Shown here piece after piece: positions 1 through 7,157 of a DNA stretch of 64,000 bases. Made by a program: the position numbers and the translations under genes. Below the pieces are notes generated by a model that saw only the letters and a program-made list of their open reading frames with translations, did no database searches and was not told the origin of the DNA. Location of the stretch: NCBI GenBank assembly GCA_017303455.1, contig JAFLBM010000014.1:62001-126000 (forward strand). The letters run 5' to 3'. The first letter of the stretch is position 1; each line of letters opens with the position of its first letter. The DNA comes from Chitinophagales bacterium (lineage in GTDB: Bacteria > Bacteroidota > Bacteroidia > Chitinophagales > Chitinophagaceae).

Positions 1-144
1 TTGGGGTCAGGTTTTTATCCTGAAAAAAACTTTTGCGCTGCAAAGATGCAAATAAAAAAAGGCTGACGAAAGTTTGTTTTTAAAAGAGTAAAATCAGTTC
101 TTCGGGATATAAAAATCTTACTACCTTCAGGCATATTGATTAGT

Positions 145-891
145 ATGAGACCAATCCCGATTGCCCTTATTTTATTAGTAGTTATCCAGGTCAGTTCCTG
201 CAAAACTGCCTACCAGCCCCAAAGCATACAATATAAAGATTACCGGATCAATTCATCACAGGCAAAGGATTCTGTTTTGCTGAGTGTGCTGAAGCCGTAT
301 AGCGACAGCGTTAATATGAGTATGAATGATGTGGTTGGTATTGCAGAAAAATCATTGGAGAAAAAAACACCGGAAGGCACACTTGGAAACTTTATGGCAG
401 ATGCTTTTTTTACAATGGCCAATGAAAGATTCAGGACAAAGGTAGATGTGGCTTTTATGAACTTTGGCGGAATCCGGCTGACACAATTGCCTGCAGGTAA
501 TGTAACCCGGGGAAAGATATTTGAACTGATGCCTTTTGATAATGTGTTGCTGCTGCAAAAAATGAAAGGGACAGTGTTGCAGCAATTATTAGATCATATA
601 GCCGGGAGAGGCGGTTGGCCGGTAGCCGGAATAACTATGCAGATAAAAGATAAAAAAGCGGTCAATGTGCTGATCGGGGGTAAGCCACTGGATCCTGAAG
701 CAACCTATACCACCGCCAACTCTGATTTTATAGCTAATGGAGGCGATGATGCGGCGATGTTGCGTACCATACCTCAGATCAATATCGGCTACCTGATGCG
801 GGATGCTCTCTTTGATTATATCAATAAACTGAAAAGCCAGGGAAAGAATATAACTGCGAACGAAGAAAACCGTGTTACCAATGCTCAGTAG
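145..891 (+). CDS. 5'-nucleotidase C-terminal-domain lipoprotein
   Basis: Lipoprotein carrying what looks like the C-terminal (substrate-binding) half of a UshA-type 5'-nucleotidase. The N terminus is a short hydrophobic signal ending in VSSC, so the protein is probably lipidated and periplasm-facing. The stretch NFMADAFF and the later NSDFIANGGDD are typical of the 5_nucleotid_C fold. The catalytic metallophosphatase half is the next gene, which overlaps this one by 11 bases; split arrangements of this enzyme are common in Bacteroidota. I chose ATG 145 over the upstream TTG because it begins directly at the signal peptide. It is probably translated with its partner and acts with it on extracellular nucleotides. 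Confidence 0.85.
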   Translation: MRPIPIALILLVVIQVSSCKTAYQPQSIQYKDYRINSSQAKDSVLLSVLKPYSDSVNMSMNDVVGIAEKSLEKKTPEGTLGNFMADAFFTMANERFRTKVDVAFMNFGGIRLTQLPAGNVTRGKIFELMPFDNVLLLQKMKGTVLQQLLDHIAGRGGWPVAGITMQIKDKKAVNVLIGGKPLDPEATYTTANSDFIANGGDDAAMLRTIPQINIGYLMRDALFDYINKLKSQGKNITANEENRVTNAQ

Positions 892-1819
892 AAAAAAATT
901 TATACAGCAAACAGCCCTTTCTGCGGGAGCCATGCTGGCAGGCCCATCTTTACTGGAGGCTGCTGAATACCTGGCTCCACAAAAGCTGACTATCCTTCAT
1001 ACCAATGATGTCCACAGCCGGTTGGAAGCTTTCCCCATGGATGGTGGCCGCAACCAGGGATTAGGAGGTGTGGCAGCAAGGGCCGCACTGATCGAACAGG
1101 TACGAAAAGAGGAAGAAAACGTATTATTACTTGACGCAGGAGATATCTTCCAGGGCACTCCTTATTTTAATATCTATAAAGGAGAGCCAGAAATAAAAGC
1201 TATGTCTGCCATGCGGTATGATGCCTGCACGATCGGTAACCACGATTTTGATGGCGGGCTGGAAAATTTAGCTACACAGTTACACAATCACGCCAACTTC
1301 CCGATGCTGGTCAGTAACTATGATTTTACCGGTACGGCAATGGAGAATAAAACGGTACCTTATAAGATATTTACCAAAGGGAAGCTAAAGATCGGTATGT
1401 TAGGTGTGGGGATTGAAATGCAGGGATTGGTTCCTGATAATTTATCAGCGGGTGCTAAATATCTGGATCCTGTTGAAAAGGCGAACGAAGTTGCTGAACG
1501 GTTAAAGAAAGAGTTGAAATGTGATATGATCATTTGTTTGTCTCACCTGGGATACCAGTACAGGGGAAGCAATAAAGTGAGTGATGAAAAGCTGGCTAAA
1601 GAAACAAACAACATCGACCTGATCATTGGGGGCCATACACATACATTCCTTGATAATCCTGTTACGTTCAAGAATAAAAAGGGAGATGATGTGGTGGTAA
1701 ACCAGGTGGGCTGGGCCGGTATAATACTGGGCAGATTAGATTTTGAATTTTCCAAATTTTCAGGCAAAAAAATGGCAAATTCCCGGTCTATTTCAGTTAC
1801 CAAAAAATCAGGGGAATAA
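881..1819 (+). CDS. 5'-nucleotidase metallophosphatase subunit
   Basis: Calcineurin-like metallophosphatase half of a split 5'-nucleotidase. After a signal sequence that starts with the Tat-like SRKKF, the protein shows the metal-binding blocks in order: TNDVHSR, DAGD, GNHDFD, a histidine in SHLGY, and GGHTHTF. These are the five blocks of the family and suggest an intact dinuclear centre. The start at ATG 881 overlaps the end of the upstream lipoprotein gene, so the two are probably translationally coupled and their products complementary. It likely hydrolyses nucleotides or related phosphoesters in the periplasm. Confidence 0.88.
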   Translation: MLSRKKFIQQTALSAGAMLAGPSLLEAAEYLAPQKLTILHTNDVHSRLEAFPMDGGRNQGLGGVAARAALIEQVRKEEENVLLLDAGDIFQGTPYFNIYKGEPEIKAMSAMRYDACTIGNHDFDGGLENLATQLHNHANFPMLVSNYDFTGTAMENKTVPYKIFTKGKLKIGMLGVGIEMQGLVPDNLSAGAKYLDPVEKANEVAERLKKELKCDMIICLSHLGYQYRGSNKVSDEKLAKETNNIDLIIGGHTHTFLDNPVTFKNKKGDDVVVNQVGWAGIILGRLDFEFSKFSGKKMANSRSISVTKKSGE

Positions 1820-1952
1820 AAATTTTTTTTTATAAAAGAAATGTAGATATTCGCCGTCCTGTCCAACTTTTTTTATCGACATTGTGTGAAGAATATTATT
1901 GGACATTTCAAAGGACTATAGTTAACACGATATATAAACTGCTAGTTGACAG

Positions 1953-3386
1953 ATGGAGAAAAATGCTGAAAAAGTCTGGACCAATTGCTTAAAGATCATC
2001 AAGGATATTGTTGAGTGGCAGCATTACAAAACATGGTTTGAACCTATCACCCCGGTTTCCTTAAAAAATAATGTACTTGTCATACAGGTTCCCAGCCAAT
2101 TCTTTTTTGAATACCTTGAAGAACATTACGTAAATTTATTAGCGAAGACATTAAAGAGAGAGCTGGGTAAAGAGGCCCGCCTCGAATACCGCATCATGGT
2201 GGACAGTGGCAACAGTAAGAACAAGCCTGTTACCATGGATGTAAGCGGACAGGGATTTAAAACTTTTTCAAATAACGAAATGGATTTTCCATTAGTCATA
2301 AATAATCCAGTCAAGAATCCGTTCGTTATACCGGGTCTGAAAAAAATGCAGATCGACCCGCAGCTCAACCATATTTATACATTCGATGCATTTATAGAAG
2401 GTGACTGCAACCGGGTAGCCCGTCGTGCTGGTAAAACAGTAGCGGAAAAACCAGGTGCAAACTCTTTTAATCCGCTTGTTATATATGGTGGGGTAGGATT
2501 GGGCAAAACTCACCTGGCACAGGCCATCGGAAATGAGGTAAAGAGGTCGAATCCCAATAAAGTAGTATTGTATGTGAGTTCTGAGAAATTCATCAACCAG
2601 TTCATGGACCACAGCCGGAATAATGCGATCAACGATTTCATTCATTTCTACCAGCTGATCGATGTGCTGATCATTGATGATGTTCAGTTCTTTGCAAAAG
2701 CAGAAAAGTCACAGGATGCTTTCTTTGCCATTTTTAACCACCTCCATCAGTCCGGGAAGCAACTGATCCTGACTTCGGACAAACCGCCAAAGGACCTGGA
2801 AGGGGTACAGGAAAGATTACTGAGCCGTTTCCGCTGGGGTTTGAGCGCTGATTTGCAGGTGCCTGATTATGACACCCGGATTGAGATACTGGAGCGTAAG
2901 ATGAAGAATGACGGGTTAGAGATGCCGAAAGAAGTGGTAAAATATATAGCCTACAATATCAATAGCAATGTGCGGGAATTGGAAGGGGCCCTGATTTCAC
3001 TGTTGGCACAATCTTCGCTGAACAGGAGGGAAATTGACCTTGATTTAGCTAAGAAAGTGTTACGCAACTTCGTCAAATCATCCAGCAAAGAGATCACTAT
3101 TGAAACCATTCAGCGAATGGTATGTGAATACTTTGACGTGTCTTATGATAAGCTTTTGCAGAAAACCCGCAAAAGGGAGATCGTACAGGCAAGGCAGATC
3201 ACTATGTATTTGGCAAAAGCTTTCACCAAAAATTCACTGAAGACAATTGGTGAGCATTTTGGTGGAAGAGACCATACCACGGTCATCCATTCCTGCCAGA
3301 CCGTGAAAGACCTGATGGATACAGATACTGTGTTCAGGGAAAACGTTTTAGAATTGCAACAGAAAGTGCAGTTAGCTGCTATGTAA
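1953..3386 (+). CDS. dnaA: Chromosomal replication initiator DnaA
   Basis: Replication initiator, 477 aa, the usual length. Domain I is at the N terminus (WTNCLKII...W...TWF-like), followed by the AAA+ domain with Walker A GGVGLGKTH and Walker B LLIIDDVQFF, and the C-terminal DNA-binding domain with the signature GGRDHTTVIHSC. It binds ATP and DnaA boxes to open oriC. The gene stands alone on the + strand with a good terminator behind it. I see no cluster of TTATCCACA boxes nearby, so oriC is probably not in this window. This gene marks the DNA to its left as core chromosome. Confidence 0.98.
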   Translation: MEKNAEKVWTNCLKIIKDIVEWQHYKTWFEPITPVSLKNNVLVIQVPSQFFFEYLEEHYVNLLAKTLKRELGKEARLEYRIMVDSGNSKNKPVTMDVSGQGFKTFSNNEMDFPLVINNPVKNPFVIPGLKKMQIDPQLNHIYTFDAFIEGDCNRVARRAGKTVAEKPGANSFNPLVIYGGVGLGKTHLAQAIGNEVKRSNPNKVVLYVSSEKFINQFMDHSRNNAINDFIHFYQLIDVLIIDDVQFFAKAEKSQDAFFAIFNHLHQSGKQLILTSDKPPKDLEGVQERLLSRFRWGLSADLQVPDYDTRIEILERKMKNDGLEMPKEVVKYIAYNINSNVRELEGALISLLAQSSLNRREIDLDLAKKVLRNFVKSSSKEITIETIQRMVCEYFDVSYDKLLQKTRKREIVQARQITMYLAKAFTKNSLKTIGEHFGGRDHTTVIHSCQTVKDLMDTDTVFRENVLELQQKVQLAAM

Positions 3387-3422
3387 GATATTTTGGACGG
3401 TTTCAATAAATTATTGAACCAG

Positions 3423-3460
3423 CCCCGTCTCGCTTCTGGCGATGACGGGGTTCTTTTTTT
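3423..3460 (+). terminator. Rho-independent terminator after dnaA
   Basis: A CCCCGTC/GACGGGG stem (3423-3429 with 3444-3450) is followed by TTCTTTTTTT. It lies 36 bases after the dnaA stop codon. Confidence 0.85.
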
Positions 3461-3498
3461 ATTGAATTTAAACGGTTAAAGATGCCGGAGGAAAGCAA

Positions 3499-5355
3499 TT
3501 AATCTTTATTTTTGCCACCCCTTCGGTAAAAACGGGGTAAAGTTCTTAGGGAGAGGTGCCTGAGTGGCCGAAAGGGCCGGTTTGCTAAACCGTTGTACGA
3601 GCTTAAACTTGTACCGAGGGTTCGAATCCCTCCCTCTCCGCAGGAGCCTGCAAAGACCGGCAGGCTTTTATTATGGCCCGGGAAGTAGCGCAGGCCGGTA
3701 GCGCACCTGGTTTGGGACCAGGGGGTCGCAGGTTCGAATCCTGTCTTCCCGACAGAACAGGACAAATTGGTTTCATTACTGGTTTGTCCTGTTTCATTTT
3801 CACCTGAACTGCTGTTTAGTACTGCAATACAGCGAAATACTTCATTAACTTTTTCTGTTCGAAATGCTTCTTTTTTCCTGTCGTAGATTACGCCATCAGG
3901 AAAGATTAGATTTTGGATAATTTCTTTTTGATTGACATCTGCAGAACCCCACAGGGACGGGAGTTTCAGGGAAAATTGCAATGCTTTTTCCAGTGCTTCA
4001 GTTGTGTTCGAAATACTTGAACCAGCCTGGTCAATATTTCGGAGGATTTGCGCCTTTTCTTCGGTGAGCTTAGCCTGAAACTTTTGATAAGTTTCGTCAG
4101 GCATGGACTTCAGAATGAAGTATTGTTCCTCTATTGTATCTATCTTTTTCTGCACTTCATTCAGGTTATTTTTTAAGAGTTTTTCTTCGTCCACTTTTGC
4201 TGTTTCCAGTTTGGCAACTTCGTGTTTCATGGCAAATAAAAAAGGCTGCACCAAGTGTGGGACAATGGCGTACTTTGTAAGATAATTAATGAAATGGGTA
4301 TTGGCTTTTTCAGCGCTCTTGTTATTGCAGCAACCTTTAGAACGGCATTTATAATACCAGCGGTTCCGGCTCTTTACGATATAGCCGGTATAGGGGCTAC
4401 TACAATCGGAACATTTCATGAAAACCTTTAGAGGAACGTTTTCATGATGCTTTTGATGAAGGATGCCATATTTACCTTTGGCTTCAGCACGGACATTATT
4501 TACTTTTAAAAATAGTTCCTGCGAAACAAGTTTCTCATGTTTACCCACAATCAATTTACCTTCCAGCATTTTATTGGAGATTATACCACAGTAAAAGGGA
4601 TTGGAGAAGATGGCACTTATTTTTTGCTTATAAATTTTTAGCCCTAATGCTTTAAGACGGCTGAGGATTTCTTCGTTTTTCATGCCTTGTGCTTTCCATT
4701 CAAAAGCTCTGCGAAGTTTCTTTCCGGTATCATTCACTATAATCTTTCTTTCCCCTTTGCTTCTTTCGTCACTGAAACCTGTTTTATCATAAACAATATC
4801 ATAACCCATTGGCGGTTTCACGCACCAGATACCCCGCTGTAATTTTTCTCTGATACCCGCCATTGCCCTTTGTCTTCTTAACTGGTTATCGTATTCGCTA
4901 AAAAGGAACTGGATATTCTGTTGGAATACGCCACCTGGGTTGCTGGTATCAATGGGCTGGGTAACCGCAATGATGGTGATGCCATATTTTTCCCGCAAGT
5001 CTTTAGCCAGTTTAATCGCACCACCACCGGTACGGGAAAAGCGGTCGAGCAGGTACACGAAAATGTGTGTTACCTTTTTATTCTTGCGGGCATAATCCAG
5101 CATACGCTGGAACTCTTTACGCCCATCCGTTTTTGCACTTTCATATACACCACCAAAATATTCCAACAATTCAAAATTTTGACGGGTTGCGTATTCTTCA
5201 ATGGTTTTACGCTGCCACTCTAAAGAGAGGTTAGTATCAAATTGTTCTTTGCTGGAAACCCTGGTATAAACAATGGCTTTACGTTCACCTGATTTTACAA
5301 TAGCAAGCGAAGGCTTTTTAGCCCATTTTGAAAATAAATCAATACTTGTATTCAT
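3499..5355 (-). CDS. Large serine recombinase (integrase)
   Basis: Site-specific recombinase for integration and excision. The N-terminal resolvase domain (about residues 25-180) starts with the catalytic-serine motif YTRVSSKEQ and includes LDRFSRTGGG. The Recombinase domain follows (KPPMGYDIV onward), then a zinc ribbon with CSDC and a CRSKGCC block, and a long coiled coil (about 385-465), as in large serine integrases. The reading frame has no stop inside the element. It runs antisense through tRNA-Pro and tRNA-Ser and stops at 3499, so the last 80 or so residues are host-derived and the element-encoded part is 3753-5355. The start overlaps the upstream small gene by four bases (ATGA). Confidence 0.92.
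   Translation of the reverse strand: MNTSIDLFSKWAKKPSLAIVKSGERKAIVYTRVSSKEQFDTNLSLEWQRKTIEEYATRQNFELLEYFGGVYESAKTDGRKEFQRMLDYARKNKKVTHIFVYLLDRFSRTGGGAIKLAKDLREKYGITIIAVTQPIDTSNPGGVFQQNIQFLFSEYDNQLRRQRAMAGIREKLQRGIWCVKPPMGYDIVYDKTGFSDERSKGERKIIVNDTGKKLRRAFEWKAQGMKNEEILSRLKALGLKIYKQKISAIFSNPFYCGIISNKMLEGKLIVGKHEKLVSQELFLKVNNVRAEAKGKYGILHQKHHENVPLKVFMKCSDCSSPYTGYIVKSRNRWYYKCRSKGCCNNKSAEKANTHFINYLTKYAIVPHLVQPFLFAMKHEVAKLETAKVDEEKLLKNNLNEVQKKIDTIEEQYFILKSMPDETYQKFQAKLTEEKAQILRNIDQAGSSISNTTEALEKALQFSLKLPSLWGSADVNQKEIIQNLIFPDGVIYDRKKEAFRTEKVNEVFRCIAVLNSSSGENETGQTSNETNLSCSVGKTGFEPATPWSQTRCATGLRYFPGHNKSLPVFAGSCGEGGIRTLGTSLSSYNGLANRPFRPLRHLSLRTLPRFYRRGGKNKD
3507..3514 (+). promoter_or_regulatory. Possible -7 box for the tRNA genes
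   Basis: TATTTTTG fits the Bacteroidota -7 consensus TAnnTTTG and lies about 35 bases before tRNA-Ser. No convincing TTTG -33 box is seen at the usual spacing, so this is a weak call. Confidence 0.3.
3550..3640 (+). tRNA. tRNA-Ser(GCT)
   Basis: A complete class II tRNA. The acceptor stem pairs GGAGAGG with CCTCTCC, the anticodon loop is TTGCTAA (anticodon GCT), there is a long variable arm, and the T-loop is TTCGAAT. The discriminator base is G and CCA is not encoded. It decodes AGC/AGU. Confidence 0.96.
3645..3672 (+). terminator. Hairpin between the two tRNA genes
   Basis: AGCCTGC (3645-3651) pairs with GCAGGCT (3660-3666) and is followed by TTTATT. It can end the tRNA-Ser transcript or act as a processing hairpin between the tRNAs. 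Confidence 0.6.
3680..3752 (+). tRNA. tRNA-Pro(TGG)
   Basis: A complete tRNA. The acceptor stem pairs CGGGAAG with CTTCCCG, the anticodon stem CCTGG/CCAGG encloses TTTGGGA (anticodon TGG), and the T-loop is TTCGAAT. The discriminator is A and CCA is not encoded. The 3' end is directly followed by mobile-element DNA, so this tRNA is the probable integration target and remains intact. Confidence 0.96.
3733..3753. other. Left junction of the integrated element (attL candidate)
   Basis: The 3' end of tRNA-Pro, with TTCGAA, three bases, TGTCTT and CCCGAC, is the point where core sequence ends and the recombinase gene region begins. The same blocks recur with a five-base insertion at 61741-61766. 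That pairing and the recombinase gene beside it are the evidence for an attachment site. The exact crossover cannot be fixed from one genome. Confidence 0.6.
3756..3793. repeat. Perfect 11-bp inverted repeat at the element's left end
   Basis: AACAGGACAAA (3756-3766) and TTTGTCCTGTT (3783-3793) are exact inverted copies separated by 16 bases. They start three bases inside the element. There is no T-tract on either side, so this is more likely a recombinase-binding half-site or a structured end than a terminator. Confidence 0.7.
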
Positions 5356-5612
5356 GCGGCTTTTGATTTAGTTCGTTTTGTTGGATTCAAATATACAACT
5401 TGTTGATTATCAATTATATCTATTTCTTTCGCCTTAATGATCTGGTGGCAGACAGTACTCAGTTTTTCTAGGGTTTTGATAATATTATTAGCCTCGGTTT
5501 CTGAGTAATGTTCACAACCGGGGAAGGAGTGAAGGATTTCGGGGTTTAATGGAATGATACAGGGGTTTATATCAACCGCACAAACGCCCAGCTTGTTTTG
5601 CTTAGTTTTCAT
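5352..5612 (-). CDS. Small protein coupled to the recombinase
   Basis: An 86-aa protein of unknown family. It has three cysteines in the first half and a helical middle (about residues 38-62). The C terminus is basic (KRTKSKAA). Its stop overlaps the recombinase start by four bases, so the pair is probably co-translated. A role in controlling recombination direction or binding att DNA is only an inference from position. A hairpin lies directly upstream, separating this pair from the ATPase operon. Confidence 0.6.
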   Translation of the reverse strand: MKTKQNKLGVCAVDINPCIIPLNPEILHSFPGCEHYSETEANNIIKTLEKLSTVCHQIIKAKEIDIIDNQQVVYLNPTKRTKSKAA

Positions 5613-5633
5613 TGGATATGGATTTATTAATTG

Positions 5634-5664
5634 AAAAATCCGGTTGAGAGGAACCGGATTTTTA
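5634..5664. terminator. Bidirectional hairpin terminator after the ATPase gene
   Basis: AAAAATCCGGTT and AACCGGATTTTT flank a short loop and give A/T tails on both sides. It lies seven bases beyond the stop of the leftward ATPase gene and just upstream of the recombinase pair, so it separates two leftward transcription units. Confidence 0.75.
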
Positions 5665-5670
5665 TGATTG

Positions 5671-7143
5671 TTAGTCGTTAAAAATATCTATTTCCCCTCC
5701 CTGATTAAACCTTCCCATTTGCACAGCCTTTCCTTTCTCCGGCACTTCAATCACCACATCCACATCATGCTGGAAACTTTGAGAGCCTTTAAAATTCCCA
5801 AATTTTGTAGATTGAAAAATGTAAATGAAAGATTTGGTTGGGTTAAAGGCTTTCAGCCGGTTCAGGTCTTCAGGTAATAAGCCAAGCCGGTTTACGCTAT
5901 CCAGGAAAATAAAATCATAAGGGGATAAGCCTTCCGGCAATACAGCCGCAACAAATAAATTCGGGTGTGCCACATCTTTATCATTCAGTTTCTTTTGCAA
6001 TGTCATATCCAACCCTTCTTCTTTTGCCACATACAGCACTTTTCCATGATTCCTTGCCAGGTAACCGGCGAAGTCAATGCAGAGATATGACTTACCCATT
6101 TTGGGTTTGCCAAATACCATTGCGGTAAAGTTGGAGGATGGGTCGCCGATGAGGTCAAACCATTTCCCTTTAAGACCGATGGTTTCAAATTGCATATTGG
6201 CAAAATCCATGCTGTTCATAATGGCCGGCATTTCTTCAAAACCGTTTAACGGATTGCAGGCACAGCCCAAAACTCCTTCAATACCATTAAGCTCTCTTTG
6301 CTCTATGAGTAATGTCTTTTGCTTTTTATCACTAATAAATTCCCGCAGGTTTTTATATGCCTGCTGCAAAGGGGCTTCATACATATCACCCTTCCTCACT
6401 TTTCGCTTTTTAGCCGCTGTTTCCATTTGTTTTACCAGTTTAATGGCTTTTTCTTTCATCCCGGCTTTACCATTCAGGTTGATGTACTTCTTCAATAACT
6501 GTATAGAAGGATATATTTTTTCTCCACCTAATAAATCAGTAAACTCTTTTAATGTTTTCGCATTTACTTCCAGCTTTATTTTAGCCTTCATGGTATTGAA
6601 AGTCTTAACAAGACTATCCTGGATATATTTTACCTGCACGGCATACGGAGAAGTTTTACGGATGCGTTTTTCCAAAATTGCTTTTTGAAGGCCGTTGATA
6701 AAGCGGAGTAAATCATCCTTTGTTTTTGTCTTGCCATTCAGGTTTACAAAGCGGCGGATAAACCGAAGCTCTTCTGGAATCCTTTCCACCAACTGCGGAC
6801 CATCTTCAGCAGGCATATCTTCATCACTTTTTTTAGACTTGGTAGGCTTTGTAATACCTTGCCTCCGCATAGTTTCTTTGATGACTTCATCATGCTGTTT
6901 TCTTTCGCCCTCTTTCTTCGCCTGTTTCTTTTGGGCTTTTGAAGTATTGCTGACAAACTCGTTCAGTTTTGCCAGGTACATATCCACCGTTTTCTTAATC
7001 GGCTCACTGGAATGATACGACACCCAGCTTGACCCATTACTGGTTGCCTTTAAAATAAATTCATGGCCTTTTCTTAATGCTTCCGGTAATGATTTTAAAT
7101 CTAATGAATTGACCTTATTAAAGTAGTTATCTATTGTTATCAT
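5671..7143 (-). CDS. RecA/RadA-like ATPase of the mobile element
   Basis: A 490-aa protein with a C-terminal P-loop ATPase of the RecA/KaiC/AAA_25 type: Walker A GKPKMGKS (345-352), Walker B FIFLDS (411-416), and a FIYIFQSTK segment that fits a sensor strand. The N-terminal half is helical and basic and contains two copies of a roughly 49-residue unit (about 130-178 and 218-266), each starting (F/I)NLNGK. Residues 286-304 carry NGIEG and NGFEE, a motif shared with other proteins of the element. It may serve in replication, recombination or DNA packaging, but the sequence does not decide which. It is followed by a hairpin terminator and preceded by the giant methyltransferase-helicase gene. 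Confidence 0.75.
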   Translation of the reverse strand: MITIDNYFNKVNSLDLKSLPEALRKGHEFILKATSNGSSWVSYHSSEPIKKTVDMYLAKLNEFVSNTSKAQKKQAKKEGERKQHDEVIKETMRRQGITKPTKSKKSDEDMPAEDGPQLVERIPEELRFIRRFVNLNGKTKTKDDLLRFINGLQKAILEKRIRKTSPYAVQVKYIQDSLVKTFNTMKAKIKLEVNAKTLKEFTDLLGGEKIYPSIQLLKKYINLNGKAGMKEKAIKLVKQMETAAKKRKVRKGDMYEAPLQQAYKNLREFISDKKQKTLLIEQRELNGIEGVLGCACNPLNGFEEMPAIMNSMDFANMQFETIGLKGKWFDLIGDPSSNFTAMVFGKPKMGKSYLCIDFAGYLARNHGKVLYVAKEEGLDMTLQKKLNDKDVAHPNLFVAAVLPEGLSPYDFIFLDSVNRLGLLPEDLNRLKAFNPTKSFIYIFQSTKFGNFKGSQSFQHDVDVVIEVPEKGKAVQMGRFNQGGEIDIFND

Positions 7144-7157
7144 AGGATGGATTGTTT

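Noticed and set aside
3603..3803. A 66-residue reading frame opposite tRNA-Pro and tRNA-Ser
   Set aside because: It is an antisense translation of tRNA genes, a well-known false-positive type, and has no independent support.
6077..6688. A 203-residue frame on the + strand opposite the ATPase gene
   Set aside because: The opposite frame codes for a clear P-loop ATPase; this one is Phe/Leu/Ser-rich, as antisense shadows usually are.
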